Source: Candidatus [Bacteroides] periocalifornicus (GTDB taxonomy: Bacteria; Bacteroidota; Bacteroidia; Bacteroidales; CAJPTX01). From it: a stretch of DNA of 55,926 nucleotides. The stretch is from contig LIIK01000013.1 in the NCBI GenBank assembly GCA_001421095.1, positions 1-55,926 on the forward strand. Reading direction: 5' to 3'. The notes beneath the pieces are model-generated. The model was not told where the DNA came from. It ran no database searches and was given only the letters and a program-made list of their open reading frames with translations. Both the position numbers and the translations under genes were made by a program. Shown in pieces: positions 35,348-43,645 of this stretch. The first letter of the stretch is position 1. The number at the start of each line of letters is the position of its first letter.

Positions 35348-35500
35348 GGGAGGGTACTCGCTACGCTCGGCGCCTCCCCTACCAAGCACGCAACAGCAAA
35401 TCTCTCCACTTGATAGAAATGGGATTCTCTGTTGCAAACCTCACAGAAACGCCATCGTTCGAAGAAGGGGAAAGACACCCTATCAAAAAATGACCCCTCG
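35348..35500 (+). repeat. GGGAGG hairpin repeat, copy 3, with shared downstream block
   Basis: GGGAGG (35348-35353) pairs with CCTCCC (35373-35378) around CTCGCTACGCTCGGC. Downstream, TTGATAGAAATGGGATTC (from 35413) repeats the block at 305-322, and GAAGAAGGGGAAAG (from about 35460) recurs at 38499. No gene in 35281-35689. Confidence 0.65.
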
Positions 35501-35689
35501 CAGGGCTTTTGCAGGGGAACTTTTACCCAGAAAACCCGATTCTCGCCGCAAAGGTACGCCAAAATTCGCATACGGGGAATTCTACGCCCTGCCCCACCCT
35601 AAAAATCCATACACCTCCACCCCAAAAATCGCCCATTATCCCCGACGGGTTTTCGCGCCAGCATCCCCCCTACCTTCCCCCTATCTTCG

Positions 35690-35790
35690 CCGTACCAACT
35701 CAATACCTGGGTCGCTTCATCTTCGGATTTCGCTGGCGAAACCCGAAGATGAAGCGGCCCAGGTGTTGAGTTGGTATTGAGTTGGTACGG
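35690..35790. repeat. 101-nt imperfect palindrome
   Basis: The left arm runs CCGTACCAACTCAATACC, then TGGGTCGCTTCATCTTCGG. The right arm is its complement with one mismatch and an extra GTTGAGTTG-type 9-nt duplication. The arms pair further through GGATTTCG/CGAAACCC, leaving a CTGG loop. No coding potential. Partial relatives lie at 1-44 and at the last 16 bases of the window. Confidence 0.85.
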
Positions 35791-35947
35791 AGCAGGTGTT
35801 GATTATTACCCTATTATAAAAATCGCAAAAGGCGGGGGAGATCCTCCCTGCACGCTACTACTCCGCGCCTAAAATCGCTGGGGAAATCGGGCGGGTTTTC
35901 TGCATCACCACCCTATCCCCTCCCTCTGTTGAGTTCCTAAAAATCGC

Positions 35948-35955
35948 TACCTTTG
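35948..35955 (+). promoter_or_regulatory. -7 box for the GH3-family gene
   Basis: TACCTTTG, 19 nt before the ATG at 35975. Confidence 0.7.
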
Positions 35956-35974
35956 CTGCCAAATTGTATGGACG

Positions 35975-37513
35975 ATGGGTATAGGTAGCGCGGTGGCAAG
36001 GTTGGCCTCGGCCCAGTACTTACGGCGTATCGGGGCTTTCATGCGGCACCCCCTCATGGCGCAGCACGGGGTGCTGGGATACCTGCTACAGCAGGGTCGC
36101 CGCACACGCTACGGGCAGCAGCACAGGCTCGACGCGGTGCATGGGTACCGGGATTTCTGCCAGGCGCTCCCGCTGGCGCACTATGAGGATCTCGAACCGC
36201 AGATAGAGGAGATGCGGCGCGGAGGGCGAGATATTCTCTGGCCGGGCATCACCCGGTGGTTCGCCAAATCGTCGGGCACCACAGGGCACAAGAGCAAGTT
36301 CATCCCAGTGACGAATGATGCCCTACGCCTCTGCCACTACCGCGGCGGGTACGATACGCTGGCGCTCTACATTCACCAGCACCCCCACACCCACTTCTAC
36401 CACGGCAAGGGGCTCACCCTGGGCGGAAGCCACACGCTGGAGAAGGGGTATGGAAAATCTAAGGAGGGCGACCTCTCGGCCATCCTCATCCAGAATATCC
36501 CCCGGTGGGCTGACTTTATCCGCACCCCCAAGCGCGATGTGGCGCTGCTGGCCGACTGGACGAAAAAGCTAGAACTCATAGCCAACGAGGTGGTCCACCA
36601 GCGGGTGACAAACCTCAGCGGTGTGCCCTCATGGAACATGGTGATGCTCAACTACCTGCTCGAGGTCACCGGGAAGCCCAACATCAGCGCGCTGTGGCCA
36701 CACCTGGAAGTTTTCTTCCACGGCGGGGTAAGCTTTACGCCATACCGCGACCAGTACCAGCGGCTTATACCCAGCGCCGGCATGCACTACATGGAGATCT
36801 ACAACGCCAGCGAGGGGTTCTTCGCACTGCAGGACCGCGAAGCGAGCGACGAGCTCCTGCTGATGCTCGACTACGGCGTGCTCTACGAGTTCATCCCCAT
36901 GTCTACCTTCCACACCGAGCACCCCACGGTGCTCCCGCTCGAGGGGGTGAAACTCGGGGAGAATTACGCCCTGGTAGTCTCATCGACCAATGGGCTATGG
37001 CGCTATGTGATAGGCGATACCGTTCGATTCACCAACCTCTCACCCTACAGGATCAAGATCACCGGGCGCACCCGGCACTTCATCAACGCCTTTGGCGAGG
37101 AGGTGATAGTGGACAACGCTGACCAAGCCCTCGCCTGGGCCTGCGAGGTCACGGGCGCCACGGTTACTGACTACACCGCCAGCCCGATATTCATGGGTGC
37201 CGACGCCAAGGGGGCGCATGAGTGGATAGTGGAGTTCAGCACTCCGCCCACCTCTCTACAGCTCTTCCGCGACCTAATGGACCAGCGGCTCAAGGAGGTG
37301 AACTCTGACTATGAGGCCAAGCGGCGCAACAGTTTCACCCTACTCCCCCCCACCATGCACGCCGTGCCGCCCGGGAGCTTCATGCAGTGGATGGCGCAGC
37401 GCGGGAAACTCGGAGGGCAGAATAAAGTACCCCGGCTGGCCAACAACCGCGAATACACCGAGGCCATCCTAGCCTTCATGCAAGAGGCGGGGATCGGCAT
37501 GGAGACGGTATAG
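35975..37513 (+). CDS. GH3-family acyl-adenylate-forming protein
   Basis: 512 residues, full length for the GH3 family. The nucleotide-binding SSGTTGHKSKFIPVT starts at 99, and TLGGSHT, MEIYNASEGFFA and an IGDTVRFT segment follow. Plant GH3 enzymes adenylate jasmonate or auxin and join it to amino acids; bacterial members are common in Bacteroidota but their substrates are unknown. A deoxynucleoside kinase gene follows 102 nt later on the same strand. Amide ligation of a carboxylic acid is inference from family chemistry. Confidence 0.9.
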   Translation: MGIGSAVARLASAQYLRRIGAFMRHPLMAQHGVLGYLLQQGRRTRYGQQHRLDAVHGYRDFCQALPLAHYEDLEPQIEEMRRGGRDILWPGITRWFAKSSGTTGHKSKFIPVTNDALRLCHYRGGYDTLALYIHQHPHTHFYHGKGLTLGGSHTLEKGYGKSKEGDLSAILIQNIPRWADFIRTPKRDVALLADWTKKLELIANEVVHQRVTNLSGVPSWNMVMLNYLLEVTGKPNISALWPHLEVFFHGGVSFTPYRDQYQRLIPSAGMHYMEIYNASEGFFALQDREASDELLLMLDYGVLYEFIPMSTFHTEHPTVLPLEGVKLGENYALVVSSTNGLWRYVIGDTVRFTNLSPYRIKITGRTRHFINAFGEEVIVDNADQALAWACEVTGATVTDYTASPIFMGADAKGAHEWIVEFSTPPTSLQLFRDLMDQRLKEVNSDYEAKRRNSFTLLPPTMHAVPPGSFMQWMAQRGKLGGQNKVPRLANNREYTEAILAFMQEAGIGMETV

Positions 37514-37615
37514 GAAACCCCGAGGCCACTACGGGTTCTGCACGCTCGCGGGCAACACACACACCATTCCAGGGAAAACCGCACTAAACCTTTAACCCTC
37601 ACGGTAACCATTGGC

Positions 37616-38230
37616 ATGTACCCGAAGCACATAGCCATAGCAGGCAATATAGGGGCTGGGAAAACCCGGCTCACCGGCGAACTCTCCGTAGCTCTGGGCT
37701 GGGAGGCGAGCCTTGAGGAACCGGAGAAAAACGCCTTCACCGAGCTCTTCTACGCCGATATGCAACGCTGGGGATTCACCATGCAGATCTCCTTCCTCTA
37801 CAGCCGTATCAAAAAGCTCAAGGAAATCCGGCTGGGCAAGCAAAGCGTGGTGCAGGACCGCACGCTCTACGAAGACATCTACGTATTTGCCCAGAACCTA
37901 CGGAATATGGGGCTGATGCTGCCCCAGGAGTATGATTGCTACAAAAACCTCTTCCTAGAGGTGCACAGCGTGGTGAAACCGCCCGACCTGCTCATCTACC
38001 TCCGCGCCCCCGTGGATGTGCTGCTGGGGCGCATACGTCGGCGCAACAGGCCCTTTGAGGAGGGGGTGCAGCCAGAGTACCTCGCCCACCTCAACGTGCT
38101 CTACGAGGAATGGATAGCGCAGTATGAGCTAGGCCCTGTAATGATCTGCGAGGTGAATTCCGTGGGCTACATGGATGCCCAAGAGGAGATAGCCGAGGTG
38201 GTAGCCGGGGTAATGGAGCATCTCAGCTAG
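37616..38230 (+). CDS. Deoxynucleoside kinase
   Basis: Phosphorylates deoxynucleosides for salvage. 204 residues with P-loop GNIGAGKT (10-17), QDRTLYED (catalytic Arg of the dNK family, about 81-88) and the lid-region arginines RIRRRNRPFEEG. Substrate preference (dA/dG, dC or dT) cannot be read from the sequence. It probably shares the GH3 transcript, as no promoter box was seen in the 102-nt gap. Confidence 0.93.
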   Translation: MYPKHIAIAGNIGAGKTRLTGELSVALGWEASLEEPEKNAFTELFYADMQRWGFTMQISFLYSRIKKLKEIRLGKQSVVQDRTLYEDIYVFAQNLRNMGLMLPQEYDCYKNLFLEVHSVVKPPDLLIYLRAPVDVLLGRIRRRNRPFEEGVQPEYLAHLNVLYEEWIAQYELGPVMICEVNSVGYMDAQEEIAEVVAGVMEHLS

Positions 38231-38278
38231 CGCGCCAAGCCGCGTAGGTGGGCTGTGAAAGGACGCGCTGCAAGCCCC

Positions 38279-38520
38279 ATTTAAACGAGGCAGCACGCCG
38301 TACTGCCACCGCCATCGATAGATTAACCCACTTTTAATCAACAGAATAGGCGCACCACTCCCCTACGAATGATGCGCATGCGGGAGTTTTGCGATGCTCC
38401 CCTTGCGTAAGACCTCAGCCCCCCATAAGCTATATGGCACGCCGCACAGCTACTGCCTTCGATAGCTGTAAGTGCCTGATTAAAAAGCACTACCTGCAAG
38501 AAGGGGAAAGCCCCCCCATG
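38279..38520 (-). repeat. Two degenerate GTAGCGACG-family repeats
   Basis: Minus-strand cores lie near 38287-38301 and 38436-38452. The first is preceded by CTGCAAGCCCCATTTAAACGA, close to the flank of the 53782 copy. The second is followed by CTTCGATAGCTGTAAGTG and later GAAGGGGAAAG. The stretch 38231-38601 holds no convincing gene. Confidence 0.5.
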
Positions 38521-38601
38521 AAAGATTGAACCCATACGGCGCTCTGGCAGAGGTCTCTGCGTAGTTACGCCCCCATACCTAACATCCCGGCGCATAAATA
38601 G

Positions 38602-38643
38602 CACAAGGGCGAGGGGGTATGTGATACCCGCTCGCCCTCGTGG
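38602..38643 (-). terminator. Probable rpmH terminator
   Basis: CAAGGGCGAG and GGTAT pair with ATACC and CTCGCCCTCG; the T run on the minus strand is weak. 25 nt after the rpmH stop. Confidence 0.65.
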
Positions 38644-38668
38644 CCAGATGCCCCCCTATAGAGGCTAC

Positions 38669-38830
38669 CTAGCGCTTCATACCGTTGAATTCATCGGAAA
38701 CCGTGAGGCGCTTACGCCCCTTGCGACGCCGTGCAGCCAATACCCGCCGCCCATTCGCAGTAGACATACGGTGGCGAAAGCCGTGCTTATTGCGCCTTTT
38801 CCTTACCGAGGGTTGATACGTCCTTTTCAT
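38669..38830 (-). CDS. rpmH: 50S ribosomal protein L34
   Basis: A 53-residue very basic large-subunit protein. The minus-strand translation starts MKRTYQPSVRKRRNKHGF, then RMSTANGRRVLAARRRKGRK, which is diagnostic of L34. It continues about six residues past the usual end (EFNGMKR). It has an exact consensus promoter. In many bacteria rpmH neighbours rnpA and dnaA; here it does not. Confidence 0.97.
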   Translation of the reverse strand: MKRTYQPSVRKRRNKHGFRHRMSTANGRRVLAARRRKGRKRLTVSDEFNGMKR

Positions 38831-38910
38831 TGATGCCTAACTCCTTAAACCGTTATCTTCTATCCAGAGCACCCCGTAGCACCCAAGCTTCGGCAGCGCA
38901 ATTCACGGGG

Positions 38911-38941
38911 CAAAGGTAGCAGTTTTTCGGCTACCATCAAA
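38911..38941 (-). promoter_or_regulatory. rpmH promoter
   Basis: Minus-strand TTTG, 19 nt, TACCTTTG; about 80 nt before the start codon. Confidence 0.85.
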
Positions 38942-39279
38942 ATTTTTTCGCATTTACTCCCGCTTGCGCTTTGCGGGGTATAGCGAAAACCGAAAAGCCC
39001 ATAATCTGCTAAGAGCCAAAGCTGAATGGGGTGGGATACTGGGGATTTTTCCCCTGAATTTCAACGATTCCTCGCGCTCCCAGATTCGCTGCGTAGAAAA
39101 CCCGAACTGGCGGCACGGCGGAGAAACCAGACGGCACCACACCCTCGGGTATCGAAATCGTATTTTTACCCACGCTGTCCCGTTGCAATTGCAATCCCCC
39201 ACAAACGTGGCACAGTACCGACTGTAATGCAAAATGGCTGAAAGATCTTGCCGCCACTACTCGCTTGTTAGTAACCGAC
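38942..39279. other. Gene-free stretch
   Basis: No recognisable gene, tRNA or strong hairpin. Open frames here look like shadows and have no family resemblance. Confidence 0.5.
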
Positions 39280-39666
39280 CTACCAAGACTTTCCGCCCGT
39301 ATAGGACTCCTCTACAGGGTATAGCGACTTCCGCTCTTTCATTGGGAGAGAACTCAATACACAATTATACGAATGGCAAATCAGGCTACGCACTAGCCCC
39401 CTTGGTAGCAGTTCCAATTCGGTTACACTATTCCAATGCTTCTTATTCATATGCCACCCCGGGGTTACCTGCGGGTAGAGCGCCCTCAGCTCCACGGCTC
39501 TAGTGGGATTGCACTTTAAGTTAATCCGTAGCGGCATTACATCTAAGTTTATGAGCATGAAGATTTTCCCATGTAGACGTAGCGCGAGGATGTCGGGACC
39601 AAAAGGCATATCCTCCGAGGTATCGGGGAGTGAAAGTGCAAATCGACGAAGATCTTCTAGCGTCAT
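39280..39666 (-). CDS. MmcQ/YjbR family protein
   Basis: 128 residues, full length for the MmcQ/YjbR (DUF419) family with a CyaY-like, DNA-binding-type fold. Signatures are LEDLRRFALSLPDTSEDMPFG at the start (residues 3-23) and the hallmark GWHMNKKHWNSV near 70-81. Molecular role not established. Starts 20 nt after a strong terminator of the upstream gene; no separate promoter was seen, so it may depend on read-through. Confidence 0.92.
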   Translation of the reverse strand: MTLEDLRRFALSLPDTSEDMPFGPDILALRLHGKIFMLINLDVMPLRINLKCNPTRAVELRALYPQVTPGWHMNKKHWNSVTELELLPRGLVRSLICHSYNCVLSSLPMKERKSLYPVEESYTGGKSW

Positions 39667-39686
39667 GGCTTACGGCTTTCAAAATG

Positions 39687-39721
39687 AAAAAGGATGCTGC
39701 CGAAAGGTCAGCATCCTTTTT
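39687..39721 (-). terminator. Terminator of the T9SS-substrate gene
   Basis: AAAAAGGATGCTG pairs with CAGCATCCTTTTT around a 9-nt loop; T run on the minus strand. Confidence 0.9.
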
Positions 39722-39741
39722 CTACTTATGCTCTGGTGTAA

Positions 39742-40767
39742 CTACTGCGCTTTTACCAATCCTTGGGCTAACGTATTCCCGCTGGCCTCAACCCGGAGAA
39801 TGTACTGGCCTGCTGGGAGGTTCGCCACCTCGGCCGAGAAACTCTTCTGGTAGTCTCCTGCCTCCTGTACACCTTGCAGTAGGCTGAGAACCAAGCCGCC
39901 GCGAAGGTCGTACAGCGCAATGGTAACGTTGCTACGCGCCTGTAGGGAGTAGGTAACCATCAGCTGCTCGCCAAATGGATTGGGGTAAGCATTGAGCGAT
40001 GATAGCTTCCCGTAAGCCAGTTCTTGCTGAGCCTGCTTATCCTTGGAAGGGAGCTCTACCACTGGGTTATAAGCACCTTTTAGCATGGTGAGCGAACCGT
40101 CGGACTTGAGCTCATATATCAATGAGAGCACTGGGTAGCGATGCGAGGCTACATACCAACGGTAGGTGATAACCGTATAGGCTGGCTGCTGGGCATTGGT
40201 ACCGTAGAATCGCTGCTGCTTGGTTGCAACGCGTAGCGCGCGCAGTGTAGTCCCTGGCAGCATCAATGTGCCTTGGGCATCTGCCTCTACAGAATACTCT
40301 ACCGCAACTGGAGTTTGGTAACCACCCTGATAGTACTCAGTCCCTTCGGCACGTCCAGCAAAACGATCCCCATAGGTGAATGGGTAGCGCATCTTCACCG
40401 CAGGGGTGCTGTACACCTGGTGGTAGCCCCCAGTGCGTAGCCCAAGTACTAGGAGCTCGGTGCTCGATGTCTTGAGGAACGATTCCAAATCGCCCTCTAC
40501 CAAGCAGCTATTGGTATTCTGGATAGCAGCGGGCGGGTTAGCACTGCTAGGCTCCAGCACATCACCCCTGAATGGGGCAAGCTGGGGCAGCGCAGAGAAA
40601 TCCCAAACCACAGCATCACCCGCAGGGCCTGGGTTGGCTGCAGAGGTGAGGATCATGGGATTCGGGTAGTTGGGCAGCAGCCCATGCGTTTTTTCGGTGA
40701 GCTTTACCTGCGCGAAAGCTGCACCAGCGGCCACCACAAGGGCAGCAGTGATTAGCGATCTCTTCAT
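39742..40767 (-). CDS. Secreted protein with T9SS type A sorting domain
   Basis: 341 residues. Signal peptide (cleavage after AAFAQ, about 20). A cargo domain of about 235 residues that I cannot assign opens LPNYPNPMILTSAANPGPAGD and is rich in aromatic beta-strand patterns. The C-terminal sorting domain (about 262-341) has LNAYPNPFGEQLMV, then LYDLRGGLV and LPAGQYILRVE. T9SS would cleave the domain on export to the surface. Monocistronic, with a good promoter and terminator. Confidence 0.87.
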   Translation of the reverse strand: MKRSLITAALVVAAGAAFAQVKLTEKTHGLLPNYPNPMILTSAANPGPAGDAVVWDFSALPQLAPFRGDVLEPSSANPPAAIQNTNSCLVEGDLESFLKTSSTELLVLGLRTGGYHQVYSTPAVKMRYPFTYGDRFAGRAEGTEYYQGGYQTPVAVEYSVEADAQGTLMLPGTTLRALRVATKQQRFYGTNAQQPAYTVITYRWYVASHRYPVLSLIYELKSDGSLTMLKGAYNPVVELPSKDKQAQQELAYGKLSSLNAYPNPFGEQLMVTYSLQARSNVTIALYDLRGGLVLSLLQGVQEAGDYQKSFSAEVANLPAGQYILRVEASGNTLAQGLVKAQ

Positions 40768-40821
40768 GGTTGTTGTGTTTTACTTGCGTTCTCGCTGGTT
40801 GAACGGGAAGAATTATCACCG

Positions 40822-40852
40822 CAAAGCTAGCGATTTTCTACACAATACGCAA
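40822..40852 (-). promoter_or_regulatory. Promoter of the T9SS-substrate gene
   Basis: Minus-strand TTG, 20 nt, TAGCTTTG; 54 nt before the start codon. Confidence 0.75.
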
Positions 40853-40867
40853 GCGTTTACTGCAAGA

Positions 40868-40895
40868 GAAAAAAATAGCCACGCCTAGCGTGGCT
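40868..40895 (-). terminator. Terminator after the LuxR-type gene
   Basis: AGCCACGC pairs with GCGTGGCT around CTA; a T-rich run follows on the minus strand. It ends the ricT-to-LuxR run. Confidence 0.85.
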
Positions 40896-40921
40896 TTAAG
40901 ATCTCGAGAGATTGCTATGGA

Positions 40922-41521
40922 TTACCCGCCCTGCTGCACATCCTTAGGGTCGATGAGATTGAGCGAGACGGCGTAGATCCCCATGCCCGATATGGATTTA
41001 ATGCCTAGTTTGGCCGCAAGATTCTTGCGATGCGAGGTTACGGTGTGCATGCTAATATGCAGGATTTCCCCGATCTCCTTGGCGGTTTTCCCCTGAACGA
41101 GCTGCTTGAGTACCTCGATTTCGCGCTTGGAGAGCTGCGGGGCGGTATGTCGTTCCTCGGGCTGCACGAGGTAATGGCGCACTTTCTCGCAGAGCCGAGC
41201 TGGCGGAGTGTCGAGTGCTATCACCTCGTCAAACGGGGAGGGGAATCCGCTTTGCATCTCCACGACGCTTAGGCCCACGATACCCAATGCGGGTATTTTA
41301 CGGCGGGCATCGGCTATAAGCTTGGGGGCATAGTGCGCTTGCGCAGTGTCTACTATCAGCAGAAGGAGAGAGGATTCGGCCTGTTCTACCGTATTTTTCT
41401 CAAGCAGCGAGAGCAGCTCTACGTGCACTTCGGGAAATTCCCGCATAATTATACCGCGAATCCCGTGGCCGACCAGTGTGTACGGAGTTACTATGAGGAT
41501 GGAGGGCTTTACTTTTTCCAT
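40922..41521 (-). CDS. LuxR-type response regulator with degenerate receiver
   Basis: 199 residues. The N-terminal receiver-like domain (about 7-118) lacks the acidic pair that normally follows the first strand (ILIVTPYTLVG instead of two Asp). A possible phospho-acceptor Asp remains in LLLIVDTAQ near 58. The C-terminal LuxR/NarL HTH (about 129-190) is intact: LSKREIEVLKQLVQGKTAKEIG. Its start overlaps the hemerythrin gene by 13 nt, so the two are translationally coupled. No histidine kinase is nearby. A ligand- or partner-driven switch is inference. Confidence 0.9.
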   Translation of the reverse strand: MEKVKPSILIVTPYTLVGHGIRGIIMREFPEVHVELLSLLEKNTVEQAESSLLLLIVDTAQAHYAPKLIADARRKIPALGIVGLSVVEMQSGFPSPFDEVIALDTPPARLCEKVRHYLVQPEERHTAPQLSKREIEVLKQLVQGKTAKEIGEILHISMHTVTSHRKNLAAKLGIKSISGMGIYAVSLNLIDPKDVQQGG

Positions 41522-42207
41522 TTCGCCTCCTCCTTTTCTACCAACGGTATGAGTATTCGGTTTTCTATACAGGTATGGGCACTCAGATCCTCGCCCAGAA
41601 GGTGAATGGCAATGAAGAGCTGCCTGCGTAAACGGTAGGGTTCCTCTAGCGAGAGATAGCGAATAAGAAGATTCTGCAGATCGCTGAGCTTATCCTCTAT
41701 ATCGTTGTGCTGCTGCTTGTACTCGCGGATGCTATAGCCATTAATTGCCGCATGCGAGCCTCGTAGCAATCGGCGAATGTAGGGAAATGCCACCTCATTC
41801 TCGTAGCTGAAATGGCGATCCACCTCCAGCGAATACTGCTGAAAGAAATTCTCTACCAACGCATGGGTACGGCTGGTGGTGGCCTCCCCGATGGTGCGAA
41901 TTATACGCAGGATCTCGGGGGTTGCCTCTAGGCTATAGTAGTGGTGCGACTGCTCCAGGTAGCTGACGATAGCGGGTAAATCTGAGGCCTCAAGACGAAA
42001 TAGCTCATCCTGCGAATGGAAAAGGCTAACGTAGAGCAGGTTCAAGAGCAATGCGGGTGTTACTCCAGCCTCTGTAGCTACTCGCTCTATCGTTTTATCG
42101 CCGAGGCTGAGCGGCAGGTTGAGACGCTCAAAGACCTTCAGGGCCAACGGGTAGCGGAGCAGCACCTCGGCTGCCTGGGTTTGATCCCCGAATTTGGCAG
42201 AGTGCAT
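41509..42207 (-). CDS. Hemerythrin-domain protein related to ScdA/YtfE
   Basis: 232 residues. The N-terminal part (about 10-60: YPLALKVFERLNLPL) resembles the ScdA_N domain of di-iron repair proteins, but the family Cys pair is absent. The rest (about 80-230) is a hemerythrin four-helix domain with two H-x3-E motifs (HFSYENE, HTCIENR) and a third His in KQQHNDIE. That composition would bind a di-iron site that senses or reacts with oxygen or NO. It overlaps the LuxR-type gene by 13 nt and follows pyrC by 12 nt. Confidence 0.88.
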   Translation of the reverse strand: MHSAKFGDQTQAAEVLLRYPLALKVFERLNLPLSLGDKTIERVATEAGVTPALLLNLLYVSLFHSQDELFRLEASDLPAIVSYLEQSHHYYSLEATPEILRIIRTIGEATTSRTHALVENFFQQYSLEVDRHFSYENEVAFPYIRRLLRGSHAAINGYSIREYKQQHNDIEDKLSDLQNLLIRYLSLEEPYRLRRQLFIAIHLLGEDLSAHTCIENRILIPLVEKEEAKWKK

Positions 42208-42219
42208 AGCGGCAAAGTG

Positions 42220-43587
42220 CTAGTAGAGTGAATGGAATGTAAGGGGCTGCCCGCAGGGATTTTCTGATAGAACTCCTTGCTGGTATACGGGAATCCCCCC
42301 GACTATGGTAGTTTTCACGCAGTAGTGGAAACTTTCGCCTTGGTAGGGCGACCACCCGCAACGCCCGTAAATGGGCAACGACCCCACGCTGTAGGCTTTT
42401 GCCTCCCTGGCCACAAGCACCAGATCGGCAATGTAGCCCTCTCGTAGATAGCCACGTTCCTCTATACGAAATAGGCGAGCGGGGGTATGCGCAGTGAGCT
42501 CCACCACCCTAGGCAATGGGATATTTTCCTGCTCCGCCACCTCTAGCAAACCTACAAAGGCATACTGAATAGAGGGTATACCTGAGGGTGATAGCGCATA
42601 GTTCTGCTTTTTTTCCATCTCTAGATGCGGTGCATGATCTGTGCCAATGGTGGAGAATACCCCTTGCCTAAGCGCAGTGCGTAGTGCCTGCCGATCCTCC
42701 TTGTACTTGATGGCAGGGTTACATTTCAACTGCCAGGTTAGGCGGCTCAGGTCATCATTGCAGAACCAGAGATAATGCAAGCAGGTTTCCGCCGTTACAA
42801 GGCCAGCAGCACCCGTGGTTGCCAGCCGTTGCAGCTCTTCCACCTCCTCCTTGGTGCTTATGTGCAGGATATGCAAATGGGCCTTGTGTGAAAGTGCCAG
42901 TCCGATTGCAAGCCTTGTGCTTTGCAGGCAACCCGCACTACATCTAATGGCCGCATGCTCCGTGAAAGGGATTTCGTCGCCCCACTTGGCCTTAGCCTCC
43001 GCCAGATTCTTGGCAATTATTGCATCTGTTTCACAGTGCACCGCAATGGGCAATGGCGATTGCGCAAAAATCTGCTCCAGTGCCGCAGAATCCGTAACCT
43101 GTAAGCTCCCCGTGCTAGATCCCATGAAGAGCTTTATCGCTGGAACCTCTCTGGAATCCACTCGTTGGATCGCCTCTAGGTTACCCGTACTCGCGCCGAG
43201 GTAGAATCCATAGTTGGCATAAGCGCGCCCCTGGGCCAGACGTTTTTTCTCTTGTAAAGCGGCTATATCAGTAGTGGGAGGCTTTGTATTCGGCATATCT
43301 AGGAACGAGGTGACTCCGCCGGCTACCGCAGCTGCCGACTCGGTGTGGATGTCCCCTTTCTGCGTTAATCCAGGCTCTCGAAAATGCACGTGCGTATCTA
43401 TCACCCCAGGGAACAGGTAGGCCCCGCCTGCATCCATAACCCTATATCCACTCGTGGGTACTGGTGCACCACCGCGTATAACCTGGGCTATACGCCCTTC
43501 CGAATCTACCAGGACAGCCCCACCATAGCACTCCCCCTCATTCACCAGCTGGGCATTCACTATTGCCAAAGGCGTACAACGCTCCAT
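42220..43587 (-). CDS. pyrC: Dihydroorotase, class I
   Basis: Interconverts carbamoyl aspartate and dihydroorotate in pyrimidine synthesis. 455 residues, an amidohydrolase with the metal motif DTHVHFREPG (His66, His68), MPNTKPPT near 108, downstream His in IAVHCETDA and LHILHISTKEE, and the late catalytic Asp in TIGTDHAPH. It lies inside the minus-strand run from ricT, between the GT2 gene (58-nt gap) and the hemerythrin gene. Confidence 0.95.
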   Translation of the reverse strand: MERCTPLAIVNAQLVNEGECYGGAVLVDSEGRIAQVIRGGAPVPTSGYRVMDAGGAYLFPGVIDTHVHFREPGLTQKGDIHTESAAAVAGGVTSFLDMPNTKPPTTDIAALQEKKRLAQGRAYANYGFYLGASTGNLEAIQRVDSREVPAIKLFMGSSTGSLQVTDSAALEQIFAQSPLPIAVHCETDAIIAKNLAEAKAKWGDEIPFTEHAAIRCSAGCLQSTRLAIGLALSHKAHLHILHISTKEEVEELQRLATTGAAGLVTAETCLHYLWFCNDDLSRLTWQLKCNPAIKYKEDRQALRTALRQGVFSTIGTDHAPHLEMEKKQNYALSPSGIPSIQYAFVGLLEVAEQENIPLPRVVELTAHTPARLFRIEERGYLREGYIADLVLVAREAKAYSVGSLPIYGRCGWSPYQGESFHYCVKTTIVGGIPVYQQGVLSENPCGQPLTFHSLY

Positions 43588-43645
43588 AGATCTAGATGAT
43601 GTGTGTGGTTAGCAATGGGGAATTCGCTGAATTTGTCGCTATTGG

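Noticed and set aside
38954..39232. Minus-strand open frame of 92 codons
   Set aside because: No family resemblance, Arg/Cys-rich shadow-like composition, no promoter or neighbour support.
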